Part shown: positions 16,934 through 25,410 of the stretch, one piece after another
How positions within the stretch are numbered: the first letter of the stretch is position 1
How the letters are laid out: the number at the start of each line of letters is the position of its first letter
Source: an uncultured Lachnospiraceae bacterium
Lineage (GTDB): Bacteria; Bacillota; Clostridia; Lachnospirales; Lachnospiraceae
DNA length: 36,351 nucleotides
Direction of reading: 5' to 3'
Assembly (NCBI GenBank): GCA_902793335.1
Contig: CADBCZ010000028.1
Location: 1 to 36,351, forward strand
The notes under the pieces: model-generated
The model's database searches: none
What the model saw: only the letters and a program-made list of their open reading frames with translations
What the model was told of the DNA's origin: nothing
Program-made: the position numbers and the translations under genes

Positions 16934-17947
16934 ATGATTACAAAAGATGACATGATTCTGATAACCGGTGCTTCTGGTTTTATTGGAACAAATTTGATTG
17001 AGCTGTTCGAGGAGAAAGGATACAAGTTTGTAAACTATGACAAGGCTGACGTTACCAAGCCTGCTCAGCACAAGTATTGGCATAAGGGTAATATTATGGA
17101 CAAAGAGGCGCTTGCTGCAGCTTTTGAAAAGTATAAGCCAACTATCGTAATCCATTTAGCAGCACGAACCGATACATTGAGTGATAGACTTGAAGACTAT
17201 ATCGAGAATACAGAGGGTACAGAAAATGTTGTAAACGAGATCATGAAGCATGATTACGTAAAACATGCGCTATTTGCTTCTACACAATATGTCTATAAGG
17301 ATAAAGTGACACCATTTGGGCTGACTGACGATAGTTATGCACCACATACAGTGTATGGCATCAGTAAGAAAATGGATGAAGAATATATTAGAAAGTCAGG
17401 CATGAAGTGTAAATGGACGATCTTTAGGCCTTGTAATGTATGGGGGCCGTGGCATATGCGGTATCCTAATGAATTGTGGAAATTCATTGCTAAGGGTATG
17501 TATGTTCATCCCAGCAAGAAACCTGTCATTAGAACATATGCCTACGTAAAGAATCTTGTGCGTCAGTTGGATGCTATTATGAATGCTCCAGATGAGCTTT
17601 CGGACAAGAAGACTTATTATCTCGGTGATATGCCTATTGATAGTTATGTATGGTTGAATGCATTATCGCAGGAGATAACAGGTAAGAATATTAGGCGTAT
17701 TCCAAAGTTTTTCTTTGGCGCTGGTGCATTAGTGGGGGACTTCCTACGTTTGTTTGGTATTAATTTCCCACTTTATTCCATGCGATATCGAAATATGATC
17801 GAAGATTTCTATGCCCCCAGCAATGTAACGATTGCACTGTTTGGTGCGTTCAGTCAGAGCTATGAGCAGAACGTGAAAGAAACCATTGACTGGCTGAGAG
17901 GAGAAGGTAAAGAATATTTTGAGTTCTGGAAAAAATACTTCAAATAA
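16934..17947 (+). CDS. NAD-dependent sugar epimerase/dehydratase (paralogue of the 20120 gene)
   Basis: A 337-residue extended SDR. The cofactor loop is TGASGFIG (11-18), followed by HLAARTD (74-80) and catalytic Y141-GIS-K145 with a conserved upstream ASTQYVY. It shares overall order and many motifs with the protein at 20120-21088, including HLAARTD, APHTxYGxSK, the WGPW segment and a late YxxDxxxW region. It is paralogous to a gene near the end of the opposing operon. Activity is likely nucleotide-sugar epimerisation or reduction; substrate unknown. An alternative start is M7 (MILITGASG), which would fit the family well. Confidence 0.8.
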   Translation: MITKDDMILITGASGFIGTNLIELFEEKGYKFVNYDKADVTKPAQHKYWHKGNIMDKEALAAAFEKYKPTIVIHLAARTDTLSDRLEDYIENTEGTENVVNEIMKHDYVKHALFASTQYVYKDKVTPFGLTDDSYAPHTVYGISKKMDEEYIRKSGMKCKWTIFRPCNVWGPWHMRYPNELWKFIAKGMYVHPSKKPVIRTYAYVKNLVRQLDAIMNAPDELSDKKTYYLGDMPIDSYVWLNALSQEITGKNIRRIPKFFFGAGALVGDFLRLFGINFPLYSMRYRNMIEDFYAPSNVTIALFGAFSQSYEQNVKETIDWLRGEGKEYFEFWKKYFK

Positions 17948-17953
17948 TTCGAT

Positions 17954-18739
17954 ATGTTGAAACTAAGTAACTTGAGCATTGTAGAATCACAAGATGCTCT
18001 AAGAGATATCCCCGATGGTAAAGTGCTGATAAATACCATCAATGCGCACTCTTTTAATACTGCGCAGAAAGATGAACTTTTTGCCGAAGCTCTGGCAAAA
18101 GGCGATTATTTGATTCCTGATGGTGCAAGCATCATCAAGGCTTGTAAGTTATTAAAGGCGAAAAGCCAGCCTAAAGAACGTATTGCAGGATGGGATCTCT
18201 TCGCCTTTGAAATGCAAAGGCTAGATAAAAGAGGTATGAAGAATAATGTAAAAGGTAAGGTGATGTTTATGGGCTCGTCGGAAAAGGTGCTTTCGCTGAT
18301 TCGCAAGAAGGCTGCAATAGATTACCCGAATTTGGAAGTTATTACTTATTCTCCACCATACAAGCCAGAGTTCACAAATGAAGATAATGCTGCTATCATC
18401 AAGGTCATTAATGAGGCTAATCCTGATTTGCTATGGATTGGTATGACTGCTCCCAAACAGGAGAAATGGACGTACCAGCATTGGAAAGAGCTGAACATCC
18501 ACTGCCATGTAGGAACCATCGGCGCAGTATTCGATTTTTACGCAGGCACAGCACAACGGGCACCAAAATGGTGGCAGGAGCATTCCTTAGAATGGTTGTA
18601 TCGCCTGATAAAAGAACCAAAGCGCATGTGGAGGAGGTATGTAATAGGAAATCCGCTTTTCCTTTGGAACATCCAGAAGGAAAGGCGTCAACGAAGATGG
18701 CATTTCTCAAGGAGAATATACCACCAAAACTTAATCTGA
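17954..18739 (+). CDS. WecG/TagA/CpsF family glycosyltransferase (GT26)
   Basis: A 261-residue GT26 enzyme. Marks are INTINAHSFNTA (26-37), YLIPDGASIIKACK (52-65) with the family aspartate D56, ERIAGWDL (75-82), and the long C-terminal signature VGAVFDFYAGTAQRAP-like (written here GTIGAVFDFYAGTAQRAP) followed by WLYRLIKEPKRMWRRY. These enzymes transfer ManNAc, ManNAcA or glucose-type residues to lipid-linked intermediates, often as an early step. It is the last gene of the plus-strand set, and the terminator hairpin lies 72 bp past its stop. The final 20 residues are unusually basic (QKERRQRRWHFSRRIYHQ). Confidence 0.9.
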   Translation: MLKLSNLSIVESQDALRDIPDGKVLINTINAHSFNTAQKDELFAEALAKGDYLIPDGASIIKACKLLKAKSQPKERIAGWDLFAFEMQRLDKRGMKNNVKGKVMFMGSSEKVLSLIRKKAAIDYPNLEVITYSPPYKPEFTNEDNAAIIKVINEANPDLLWIGMTAPKQEKWTYQHWKELNIHCHVGTIGAVFDFYAGTAQRAPKWWQEHSLEWLYRLIKEPKRMWRRYVIGNPLFLWNIQKERRQRRWHFSRRIYHQNLI

Positions 18740-18810
18740 TCTATAAGCCATTGTGTCATCTCGCCTGCAAAGATAAGAATAATATTTGTAAATCGACAGA
18801 TAGAAAACCA

Positions 18811-18849
18811 AAAACTGGCTCTCACAATCAAAATGTGGGAGCCAGTTTT
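18811..18849. terminator. Strong bidirectional terminator hairpin
   Basis: A 16-bp stem (18811-18826 with 18834-18849) with one T-G wobble and a 7-base loop (ATCAAAA). The arm begins AAAA and ends TTTT, so each strand has its own U-run: TTTTGTATTTATT in the plus direction and TTTTTGGTTTTC in the minus direction. It sits 72 bp after the last plus-strand gene and should end that transcript. Confidence 0.85.
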
Positions 18850-18877
18850 GTATTTATTGTGCAATAATAGTTCGTTA

Positions 18878-18933
18878 GTAAGCATTCTATAAGTCATATG
18901 GTAATGCCTATTTATAGTTTGTCGAATGCTTAC
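18878..18933. repeat. 10-bp inverted repeat between terminators
   Basis: GTAAGCATTC (18878-18887) and GAATGCTTAC (18924-18933) are perfect reverse complements separated by 36 bases. A third partial copy (GTAAGCATT) occurs near 19045. This could be a weak stem or a protein site; no function can be assigned. Confidence 0.4.
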
Positions 18934-19077
18934 ACTTTTCATTCCGATACTATTATATTATACCAACAGCAGCTGCAACTTCATATGACACTATATGTAC
19001 GAGCTAAAAAGAAGAATGTGTATATCTTACTATAAGCATATATCGTAAGCATTTGTAGAGATAAAGTGAAAAACAGT

Positions 19078-19116
19078 AAGTGTCCTGGAGAAGAATCGGT
19101 CTTCTCCGGGACACTT
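19078..19116. terminator. Second terminator hairpin, best placed for the minus-strand set
   Basis: A 16-bp stem (19078-19093 with 19101-19116) with one T-G wobble and a 7-base loop (AATCGGT). On the minus strand it is followed by ACTGTTTTTC, a U-run suited to ending transcripts arriving from the minus-strand genes. Their last stop codon is at 19365, so the transcript would carry a 3' untranslated region of about 250 bases. Confidence 0.75.
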
Positions 19117-19222
19117 CATTATTAGGGGTAGCGTTTTTTTATGTTTATCTCTTACATAAAAACTCTTGGTTAATAATATATAACTTTGGATATACAATTA
19201 TTCGTATTCATATGATTCTTTA

Positions 19223-19230
19223 TATCTTTG
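19223..19230 (+). promoter_or_regulatory. Candidate Bacteroidota -7 promoter box
   Basis: TATCTTTG matches the TAnnTTTG consensus exactly. It is followed by CAG and, 8 bases after its end, by the ATG of a 41-codon ORF. A clear -33 TTG at the usual distance is not seen (TTCG at 19201-19204 is the nearest). A second match, TAACTTTG, lies at 19181-19188. A transcript from here would run antisense into the 3' end of the GT gene at 19365-20123. Confidence 0.4.
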
Positions 19231-19238
19231 CAGCCGAA

Positions 19239-19364
19239 ATGAAAGTTATACGTAATATCAAATCCCGAATAATCAACTTCCTAATCTGGTTAGATGCCAA
19301 ACTGGGAGGTGATAGTAGCACGCAGTCGCATGCCAGCAGTTGGCACAACGGCGATAATACCTAG
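19239..19364 (+). CDS. Possible 41-residue small protein
   Basis: An ORF encoding 41 residues, starting MKVIRNIKSRIINFLIWLDAKL and ending in a polar tail (about GGDSSTQSHASSWHNGDNT). The N-terminal half is amphipathic and basic, suggesting peripheral membrane binding; there are no cysteines. The frame continues open upstream to about 19080 but this ATG lies just after the TATCTTTG box. Its TAG (19362-19364) directly abuts the TAA of the minus-strand GT gene (19365-19367). If transcription starts from that box the mRNA would be almost leaderless. Not recognised; it could equally be chance. Confidence 0.4.
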   Translation: MKVIRNIKSRIINFLIWLDAKLGGDSSTQSHASSWHNGDNT

Positions 19365-20123
19365 TTATACGTTCATAAACTTCGCCTCAACAAATTGGGG
19401 AACTTTCCACATCATCTTCATGATTTTGGTTGGAACGCCCCAGCGACCGTGACTGCGATACATGCGTACATCCTCGTCCCACATCATTTTTCGTTTGGCG
19501 CTATCTGTCGACAAACCTCCCATACGCATTCTGATTATCTTGCGTTTCATATAGGTTACTTTCAAATTTGCCATATATAGATAGCGAAACAAAAGATCTG
19601 AATCGGCTGCAATTTTATACGATTCGTCGTACAATCCCTCACGCATCATCACATCCCTGCGAATATAACAAGTTGGGTGCAGCGGCAACCATCCGCACGC
19701 CACCTTCCACCGGTGATACGTGCCACCTATCCAATTACGCACAGGTTTGTAGGTGTCATTAGCATTCACAAATACCCCATCGCCATACAAGAAATCGGCA
19801 TTAGTTTCTTCAAACCGTTTTACAACATTCGATATCACATGGTTGTCGTACAAGAAATCATCTGAGTGCACCAATCCAATGATATCTCCCGTAGCCATAT
19901 GTATACCTTTGTTAATTGCTTCATACATACCATGGTCGCGTTCTGATACTATTTTCGCAACCCTATCCTTATACCTATTAATTATATCCATAGATCCATC
20001 TTTCGACAGACCATCAACAACTATATATTCGATATCAGAATAATCCTGCGCCAACACGCTCTCGATGGCACCTTGTATGGTAGCCGCTCTATTATAGCAA
20101 GTAGTTATTATTGAGATCTTCAT
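19365..20123 (-). CDS. Family 2 glycosyltransferase (WcaE-like)
   Basis: A 252-residue GT2 enzyme. It opens MKISIITTCYNRAATIQGAIESVLAQDY, with VVDGLSKDGS (35-44), the segment ISERDHGMYEAINKGI-like (here VSERDHGMYEAINKGI, 59-74) and the metal motif HSDD (86-89). The short single-domain form with xDxGxYDA/EAxNKG text is typical of colanic-acid WcaE-type transferases. It is the last gene of the minus-strand set and overlaps the stop of the SDR gene by 4 nt. The C-terminus is strongly basic and methionine-rich (RMGGLSTDSAKRKMMWDEDVR). Confidence 0.85.
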   Translation of the reverse strand: MKISIITTCYNRAATIQGAIESVLAQDYSDIEYIVVDGLSKDGSMDIINRYKDRVAKIVSERDHGMYEAINKGIHMATGDIIGLVHSDDFLYDNHVISNVVKRFEETNADFLYGDGVFVNANDTYKPVRNWIGGTYHRWKVACGWLPLHPTCYIRRDVMMREGLYDESYKIAADSDLLFRYLYMANLKVTYMKRKIIRMRMGGLSTDSAKRKMMWDEDVRMYRSHGRWGVPTKIMKMMWKVPQFVEAKFMNV

Positions 20124-21088
20124 TTCTGCTTGTTTTCTACATTTTTAATCCAATCTAATGTTCTCTTGGTCCCCTCAATTCTTGAAACAGGGAGGTTTGG
20201 AGCAATAGATTTAATTGGCTCAAAGTCATGTACATTGTCTGTGGTCATGTTATGTAGCCTGAAACTGGTCATAGGGAAAGCAATACCAAACTTCTTAAGC
20301 AAATCACCAAACCAGCCAGCACACTTAAAGCACCAATATGGAATCCTTGGAATCCAAATCCCAGCCTCTTTTGCTATTTCATTTGCCCATTCCGTGATGT
20401 CATAAGGCTTATAATCACCGATGTAGAAAACTTTACGATTAACCTTCTCTGCATCAGCATTAACTATTGACATGATCTGGTAGATGGCATTATCCACATA
20501 GCCGTATGTCTTCTTGCAAGCGCGTTTGCCCATATGGAAATACATGTGGCTTAGCACGATATGGAAAAATTTATTATATGGTTCACCAAACCAAGGCCCC
20601 CAGATGGACGTTGGACGTATGATAGACCATGTGTACTTTGGATTACGTTCCTTAATGCGACGTTCTGTCTCTACTTTACTTTCTCCGTAAAGTGTATGAG
20701 GCGCATAATCCTCAAAGTCCTTAGGCATATAACCTGGTTCGCATACATACATGGATGATGCAAACACCGCCTGTTTAAGGTTCGGGACCTGCTCAAGAGC
20801 ATCCAAGAGATTAGACACGCCCTGCATATTAGCATCATAGTCTTGGAGAGTCTTACCATTCAAATCTGTACGAGCAGCAAGATGGATTACGTAGTCAGGA
20901 GAGAACGTTCTGATCTCTTCTGTGATTATGGCCTTATCCCGAACGTCTACTTGATGCCATATCGAACGATGCTGTTCCAACTTTGGCGCAGCAATGTCAA
21001 TACTTAATAACTTAGCATTTGTTTTACGTAATGCTTCTATCAGGTTTGTCCCGATGAAGCCACTACCTCCAGTAATAAGTATTTTCAT
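20120..21088 (-). CDS. NAD-dependent sugar epimerase/dehydratase (paralogue of the 16934 gene)
   Basis: A 322-residue extended SDR. The cofactor loop is TGGSGFIG (6-13), followed by HLAARTD (69-75) and catalytic Y134-GES-K138. It is paralogous to the plus-strand SDR at 16934-17947 but well diverged. It overlaps both neighbours by 4 nt (GT2 downstream, GT4 upstream), so it is translationally coupled. A nucleotide-sugar epimerase or reductase; substrate not readable. Confidence 0.8.
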   Translation of the reverse strand: MKILITGGSGFIGTNLIEALRKTNAKLLSIDIAAPKLEQHRSIWHQVDVRDKAIITEEIRTFSPDYVIHLAARTDLNGKTLQDYDANMQGVSNLLDALEQVPNLKQAVFASSMYVCEPGYMPKDFEDYAPHTLYGESKVETERRIKERNPKYTWSIIRPTSIWGPWFGEPYNKFFHIVLSHMYFHMGKRACKKTYGYVDNAIYQIMSIVNADAEKVNRKVFYIGDYKPYDITEWANEIAKEAGIWIPRIPYWCFKCAGWFGDLLKKFGIAFPMTSFRLHNMTTDNVHDFEPIKSIAPNLPVSRIEGTKRTLDWIKNVENKQK

Positions 21089-22131
21089 TTTTTCTGTAAT
21101 TCTAATATTTCTTTTCCCATTTGTTCATAATCTAATTCATCAAAGAAACTAGCTTTATCGTAATCAAATAATATTTCTCTGCTGAAAGGGGTATCACTTG
21201 CTATTATATAGCATCCAGTTATTTTGGCTTCAAGTAAAGGTAGTCCAAAAGATTCCACATAGGAGGGGAATAATAAAACCGACTCAGAATAAAACTTAAA
21301 TACTTCATCACGCCGCATTGGCCCTTTGAAATCAACATTTAGACTATTTTTCTTGGAAAAATCATAGAGTTTTTTTGTATAATCATTTTCGTCAGCCCTT
21401 ATAGTGAATGTAACATTATAATCAGTTAAACCTCTGTCTTGTGCATATAGAAGCGCTTTTAAAAGAGTAAAATGATTTTTGTATGTGAACGCTGTTGCTG
21501 GATAGAAGAAACTTTTTCTATTCTCAATAGAGTCTTTGTATTTCCAATAAGAATTTGTACTTATATCAGGACTCAAAATAAGTATTTTATCATCTGAAAT
21601 ATTCGCTTTTGTTTTTAAAGCACTTTTCATCCAAGCTGTTTGGACAATAGTATAGTCAACCTTCCTCAGAGATGAAAAAATCAGTCTGCTAATAATATTT
21701 TGATAAATCCATAATGTTTTTCCATCCTTTTTTAAAGAAAATCTATGATCTGTTAAGACAAAGGGTAGATGCAAATATACATATTGTGGGCCTTTAAAAC
21801 AGCTTAATCCCTTGTTCTGTAAAGAAAAGACTTTTTGGGGATCAATTCTATTTATTATTTTTTTTAGATATACAAAATCAAATAAAAGGCGATAACACCA
21901 TCCTTTTTTTATCCATGGATATCTAAGTATTCTTATGTTACTTGTTTCTTCGTATTTTGGAGTACTAACAATAAACCACCAATTAACACTTTTATCAGGC
22001 CAGGACTTAACTTGTTCATAAAAGTCATTAAGTATAGATAAAGCTCCAGACTCGCTCGCATGAACATCGCACACAAGAATGGTACTACCAGGTGTGGGAC
22101 AAATTACCTCAATAAGTGATATGGGTTCCAT
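21085..22131 (-). CDS. Family 4 glycosyltransferase
   Basis: A 348-residue GT-B enzyme. The C-terminal half carries the GT4 signature: YPATAFTYKNH (about 210-220), FKGPMRRDEVFKFY, and the E-x7-E donor-site motif E293...E301 in SYVESFGLPLLEAKITG. The N-terminal acceptor domain is divergent, lacking the usual glycine-rich GG..V start (it has ASESGALSIL at about 25-34). It should be a retaining transferase adding one residue to the repeat unit. A 22-bp gap separates it from the upstream GT2. Confidence 0.8.
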   Translation of the reverse strand: MEPISLIEVICPTPGSTILVCDVHASESGALSILNDFYEQVKSWPDKSVNWWFIVSTPKYEETSNIRILRYPWIKKGWCYRLLFDFVYLKKIINRIDPQKVFSLQNKGLSCFKGPQYVYLHLPFVLTDHRFSLKKDGKTLWIYQNIISRLIFSSLRKVDYTIVQTAWMKSALKTKANISDDKILILSPDISTNSYWKYKDSIENRKSFFYPATAFTYKNHFTLLKALLYAQDRGLTDYNVTFTIRADENDYTKKLYDFSKKNSLNVDFKGPMRRDEVFKFYSESVLLFPSYVESFGLPLLEAKITGCYIIASDTPFSREILFDYDKASFFDELDYEQMGKEILELQKK

Positions 22132-22153
22132 TTCCTATATTATTTTGTGGTTA

Positions 22154-22903
22154 TCAACGATGATAATTATAAAACCGAAAAGCTAATAAACTCTTTAGGA
22201 GAATTATAACATTGAATATTGCGGGTATGGTATGATGAGCTTTTCTGATTTTAAAAGTTTCGATAACGGCAGCTCTTGACATACTCATTCCGCCTTCTTG
22301 CATCCTTGCAATTGTTTTTCCTACAAGAAACTTATATGTCAGATTTGATTTCTTTCTAAGTAGTAATTCATAATCAGCACATATATGATAATCTAAGCTA
22401 TATAAACCAACTTCATCAAAAAGGCTCTTTTTGTTATGCAGTGAGCCCACATGTGCAGCAGCCATATATTTGCGCATATTTTCCCAAGATGGCTCCTTAC
22501 CTATTTTTTTTATCAATTTACCTTTATAATCTACATAGTCGTTTTGAGCACATATATAATCATACGCTTCAATCGCTGTCGTGTTTAAAATATACTTAAG
22601 ATATGTCTTTATAGAACCAGGCAGCAATTCATCATCAGCACCTACAAACATCAGCCAATCTCCAGATGCCAGCATGACACCTTTATTCCAGGCATCATAT
22701 ATTCCTTTATCTGGTTCAGATATTAAACATGTAACTTTATTACCATAACTCTTTATTATTTCCAAGGTATTGTCTTTTGATCCACCATCAATTATTAATA
22801 GCTCACAATTGTCATTCAATTGGCTTGATATACTACTCAAACAGCGGTTAAGAGTCTTTCCTGCATTATAAGTTGCGATTATTATTGATATAAGTTTTGA
22901 CAT
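22154..22903 (-). CDS. Family 2 glycosyltransferase (WcaE-like)
   Basis: A 249-residue GT2 enzyme opening MSKLISIIIATYNAGKTLNRCLSSI, with IDGGSKDNT (38-46), SEPDKGIYDAWNKGV (62-76) and metal motif GADD (88-91). It is a compact single-domain type like the other GT2 of this set. Its start overlaps the 3' end of the polymerase gene by 38 nt; the start is well supported because the canonical GT2 opening begins right there. Donor unknown. Confidence 0.85.
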   Translation of the reverse strand: MSKLISIIIATYNAGKTLNRCLSSISSQLNDNCELLIIDGGSKDNTLEIIKSYGNKVTCLISEPDKGIYDAWNKGVMLASGDWLMFVGADDELLPGSIKTYLKYILNTTAIEAYDYICAQNDYVDYKGKLIKKIGKEPSWENMRKYMAAAHVGSLHNKKSLFDEVGLYSLDYHICADYELLLRKKSNLTYKFLVGKTIARMQEGGMSMSRAAVIETFKIRKAHHTIPAIFNVIILLKSLLAFRFYNYHR

Positions 22904-24146
22904 AATTATTTGGATTTAGACAATTTAATAAAAAAGATTCATCAATAGACTTTTTCGAGCATTGATAATATAGATACTGAAACAATACTGAGCAATTTAG
23001 AGAATATAATCCGCCTTTAATTAAGGCGCTGATAATAAAAATCAACAAACAATAGCTCAATATATTTCTCTTATTAAAGAATTTAATCAAGAAACATAAA
23101 TAAAGAACTATTCCAATTAAACCAAACTCAGAAAACATTCTTGTAAACAAAGAATATCCGTCCTCCTTATTGAAACCATAATATATATAATCAGAGTCAT
23201 ACATTGCTTCATAATTTTGCTGGTGTGTTCCTAAACCAGTACCCGTAATACGGTATGGAGCGTTTAAAGCAACCCATGCATTTGTCATAGTCGTATAAGT
23301 ACTTAAATTAAAATTTTCGAAATATGAAGGGGAAGAATCCGAAGACATTAAAAACTTCAACGCTTCAGCAGACTGCAAAATTTTTTGGTAAGCATTTTTC
23401 ACACCTGTACTTTCTTGGTACTCGGAATTATTGTAATCAACAGAAAACAAACTAAAGGCTAAGAAAACTCCAAATAACATAAAAGATAATCTGAGTTTAC
23501 GAAGTTTCTTATATAATTTAATCATTATTGCGATGCCAATACCAATATACATTGAACTGCTAAAAGTAAGAATAGCTGCAGATAAAATAACCAAGCTCTT
23601 TATTTTATTAATGCCATAAAAAAAACGTGATATTATAATATAACTTACTGCAGGCGTCAGAAATAAGGCTAAATGACCAGCCTCTATTAAGACAGAATGC
23701 ACTCTTTCTGAGTTTTGTGTGGGCCTTAAATCCAGTGTATATGGGAAAACATTAATATCAACTGCAAGTTTCATGAATAGTTGAAAGAGTCCTAGAATTG
23801 AAACTATATAAGAAAATCCCATATACATACCAAACCAGTAATCTACACTTTTTTTTGAGGACTTGTATAGTTGAATATACCCATATAGCACAATTACAAT
23901 AAGTACTAGCTGTTGAAGAAACTTATTTATATTATATCCAGTAAAAAGACTCATGGAAAAACCGTGAAGTACTAATACCAAAAATAATAATGATACTTTG
24001 GACTTAAAAACAGGGCCTCTGACCATCTGGAATAACAAGAAAAGCAGAAGATATAAAGGTTCTGTATAAACCCCTAATACACCTGCAGCAATTACACCAG
24101 AATATTTTCTGTTTTTTTTATTCCAATAATACTTAACAAGATTCAT
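22866..24146 (-). CDS. wzy: Wzy-type polymerase (second copy)
   Basis: A 426-residue polytopic membrane protein with about ten or more hydrophobic helices and a long extracytoplasmic loop between about residues 245 and 320 (including ITGTGLGTHQQNYEAMY). The GTGLGTHQ segment before a tyrosine-rich stretch resembles O-antigen polymerase/ligase-like loops. Given its place in a glycan operon with its own Wzx, a repeat-unit polymerase is most likely. Codon-dense A/T-rich composition like the first Wzy. A 49-bp gap lies upstream. Confidence 0.75.
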   Translation of the reverse strand: MNLVKYYWNKKNRKYSGVIAAGVLGVYTEPLYLLLFLLFQMVRGPVFKSKVSLLFLVLVLHGFSMSLFTGYNINKFLQQLVLIVIVLYGYIQLYKSSKKSVDYWFGMYMGFSYIVSILGLFQLFMKLAVDINVFPYTLDLRPTQNSERVHSVLIEAGHLALFLTPAVSYIIISRFFYGINKIKSLVILSAAILTFSSSMYIGIGIAIMIKLYKKLRKLRLSFMLFGVFLAFSLFSVDYNNSEYQESTGVKNAYQKILQSAEALKFLMSSDSSPSYFENFNLSTYTTMTNAWVALNAPYRITGTGLGTHQQNYEAMYDSDYIYYGFNKEDGYSLFTRMFSEFGLIGIVLYLCFLIKFFNKRNILSYCLLIFIISALIKGGLYSLNCSVLFQYLYYQCSKKSIDESFLLNCLNPNNYVKTYINNNRNL

Positions 24147-24195
24147 ATAAACGTATTTCAGTGTATATTATCTATTAACATTTACAAAAATTCCT

Positions 24196-25410
24196 TCATA
24201 CCCGATGATTGTAAATTGTTTTTAGGTTATCTTTATAATGAGACCAGGTATAGTTCTGAGATATCGTCCTAGCGGCTTCTTTACCAAGTCTCTCTCTTAG
24301 ATATTGTGATTCGTACATTTTCTTTACCGCACTAACTATAGCCTTTTCATCCTTTATTGGCACTATTAACCCATTCACACCATCTTGAACAGGACATCCA
24401 CAATTATCTGTAAGTATTACCGGCAATCCTGCTGCCATTGCTTCCATACCAGCCCTTGTAGATCCTTCGCAGAGAGAGGGGAACAAGTATACATCGCTCT
24501 GAGAATAGTATTTTTTTAGATCTTCATATAACACAGTGCCTATAAATTCAAAGTGACTCATATCAGACTTTCTTACAAGCTCATCAATTTCATTTAGTTT
24601 GCCAATTACTACTATCTTATAATTTATAGGCATTTTATTAAGGATTTGTGAAGCTTTAATTAAATATTCAGCACCTTTTCTAATTCCAAATTCGCCGATA
24701 AATAAGATTTTCATCAAACCATCTTTAAGATTATAATCTTTCTTTAGAAAGAACCAGTCTTCACGAACTCCCAAATAGTTTACTAAAATTTTACTAGAAT
24801 CATATCCATGTCTAACAAACGATTGTTTAACATAATCAGAATTAGCAACTATCAAGTCTGCTGCTTGACAGTCTTTGATTACAAGTTTCCAAAATTCTGA
24901 TTTCGGCCCGATACCTATATTTATTCCATACCGCTCATATTCAGGACTCAATATTTCATCAATTTCTTCTGTACAAGCAATAGAATGGTCTGCAATTACT
25001 TTAACACCTCTTTTTTTCGCATTTTTAACGACTTCACCTTGACCATATCCAGTTCTATAGTGCAATATGTCAACATCCTTTATATATAAAGAAGCTAAGC
25101 GCCCATAATTCCTTGCAACTGTAGCCTCGCCTTTGTCTCTTGAGTAACCAAATTTAGCAGCTATTTTAAATAAGACTTTCAGCAAATCATTTAATAACAA
25201 CCCGTGAACTATCACTTTTGAAGATTTGCATCGTCGCACTTGTAATCTTCTAAACCTTGTCTTAAAAATAGTATCAAAGATTGTCAGAAGCTTAACCATC
25301 CATTTACTAGGAGTATAGTTTTGCACAAGAATAATATCATAATCTTCTGACATCATATCTGCAGTTTTATTCAAAAAAAAACTGTCGCTGTTTAAAATTA
25401 ATATTTTCAT
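24196..25410 (-). CDS. Family 4 glycosyltransferase
   Basis: A 404-residue GT-B enzyme. Marks are ILFIGEFGIRKGAEYLIKA (about 235-253), FIGTVLYEDLKKYYSQSDVYLFPS and the E-x7-E motif E315...E323 in CEGSTRAGMEAMAAGLPVI. It should be a retaining GT4 adding a residue to the repeat unit. It lies directly after the 3-ketoreductase (4-nt overlap), so it is a candidate for transferring the 2,6-dideoxysugar, though this is only positional. Confidence 0.85.
   Translation of the reverse strand: MKILILNSDSFFLNKTADMMSEDYDIILVQNYTPSKWMVKLLTIFDTIFKTRFRRLQVRRCKSSKVIVHGLLLNDLLKVLFKIAAKFGYSRDKGEATVARNYGRLASLYIKDVDILHYRTGYGQGEVVKNAKKRGVKVIADHSIACTEEIDEILSPEYERYGINIGIGPKSEFWKLVIKDCQAADLIVANSDYVKQSFVRHGYDSSKILVNYLGVREDWFFLKKDYNLKDGLMKILFIGEFGIRKGAEYLIKASQILNKMPINYKIVVIGKLNEIDELVRKSDMSHFEFIGTVLYEDLKKYYSQSDVYLFPSLCEGSTRAGMEAMAAGLPVILTDNCGCPVQDGVNGLIVPIKDEKAIVSAVKKMYESQYLRERLGKEAARTISQNYTWSHYKDNLKTIYNHRV

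Larger units (their letters stand above)
18740..19238. other. Convergent intergenic region with terminators and promoter
   Basis: About 500 bases between the two opposing gene sets without a convincing gene. It contains two strong hairpins (18811-18849, 19078-19116), a 10-bp inverted repeat (18878-18887 and 18924-18933), and two TAnnTTTG matches (19181-19188, 19223-19230) facing the plus direction. Plus-strand frames such as 18433-18867 run out of the GT26 gene in another frame and look like chance. Confidence 0.6.

Noticed and set aside
18433-18867. 144-codon plus-strand ORF overlapping the GT26 gene
   Set aside because: Alternate frame of a clear WecG/TagA gene, and it runs through the terminator hairpin.
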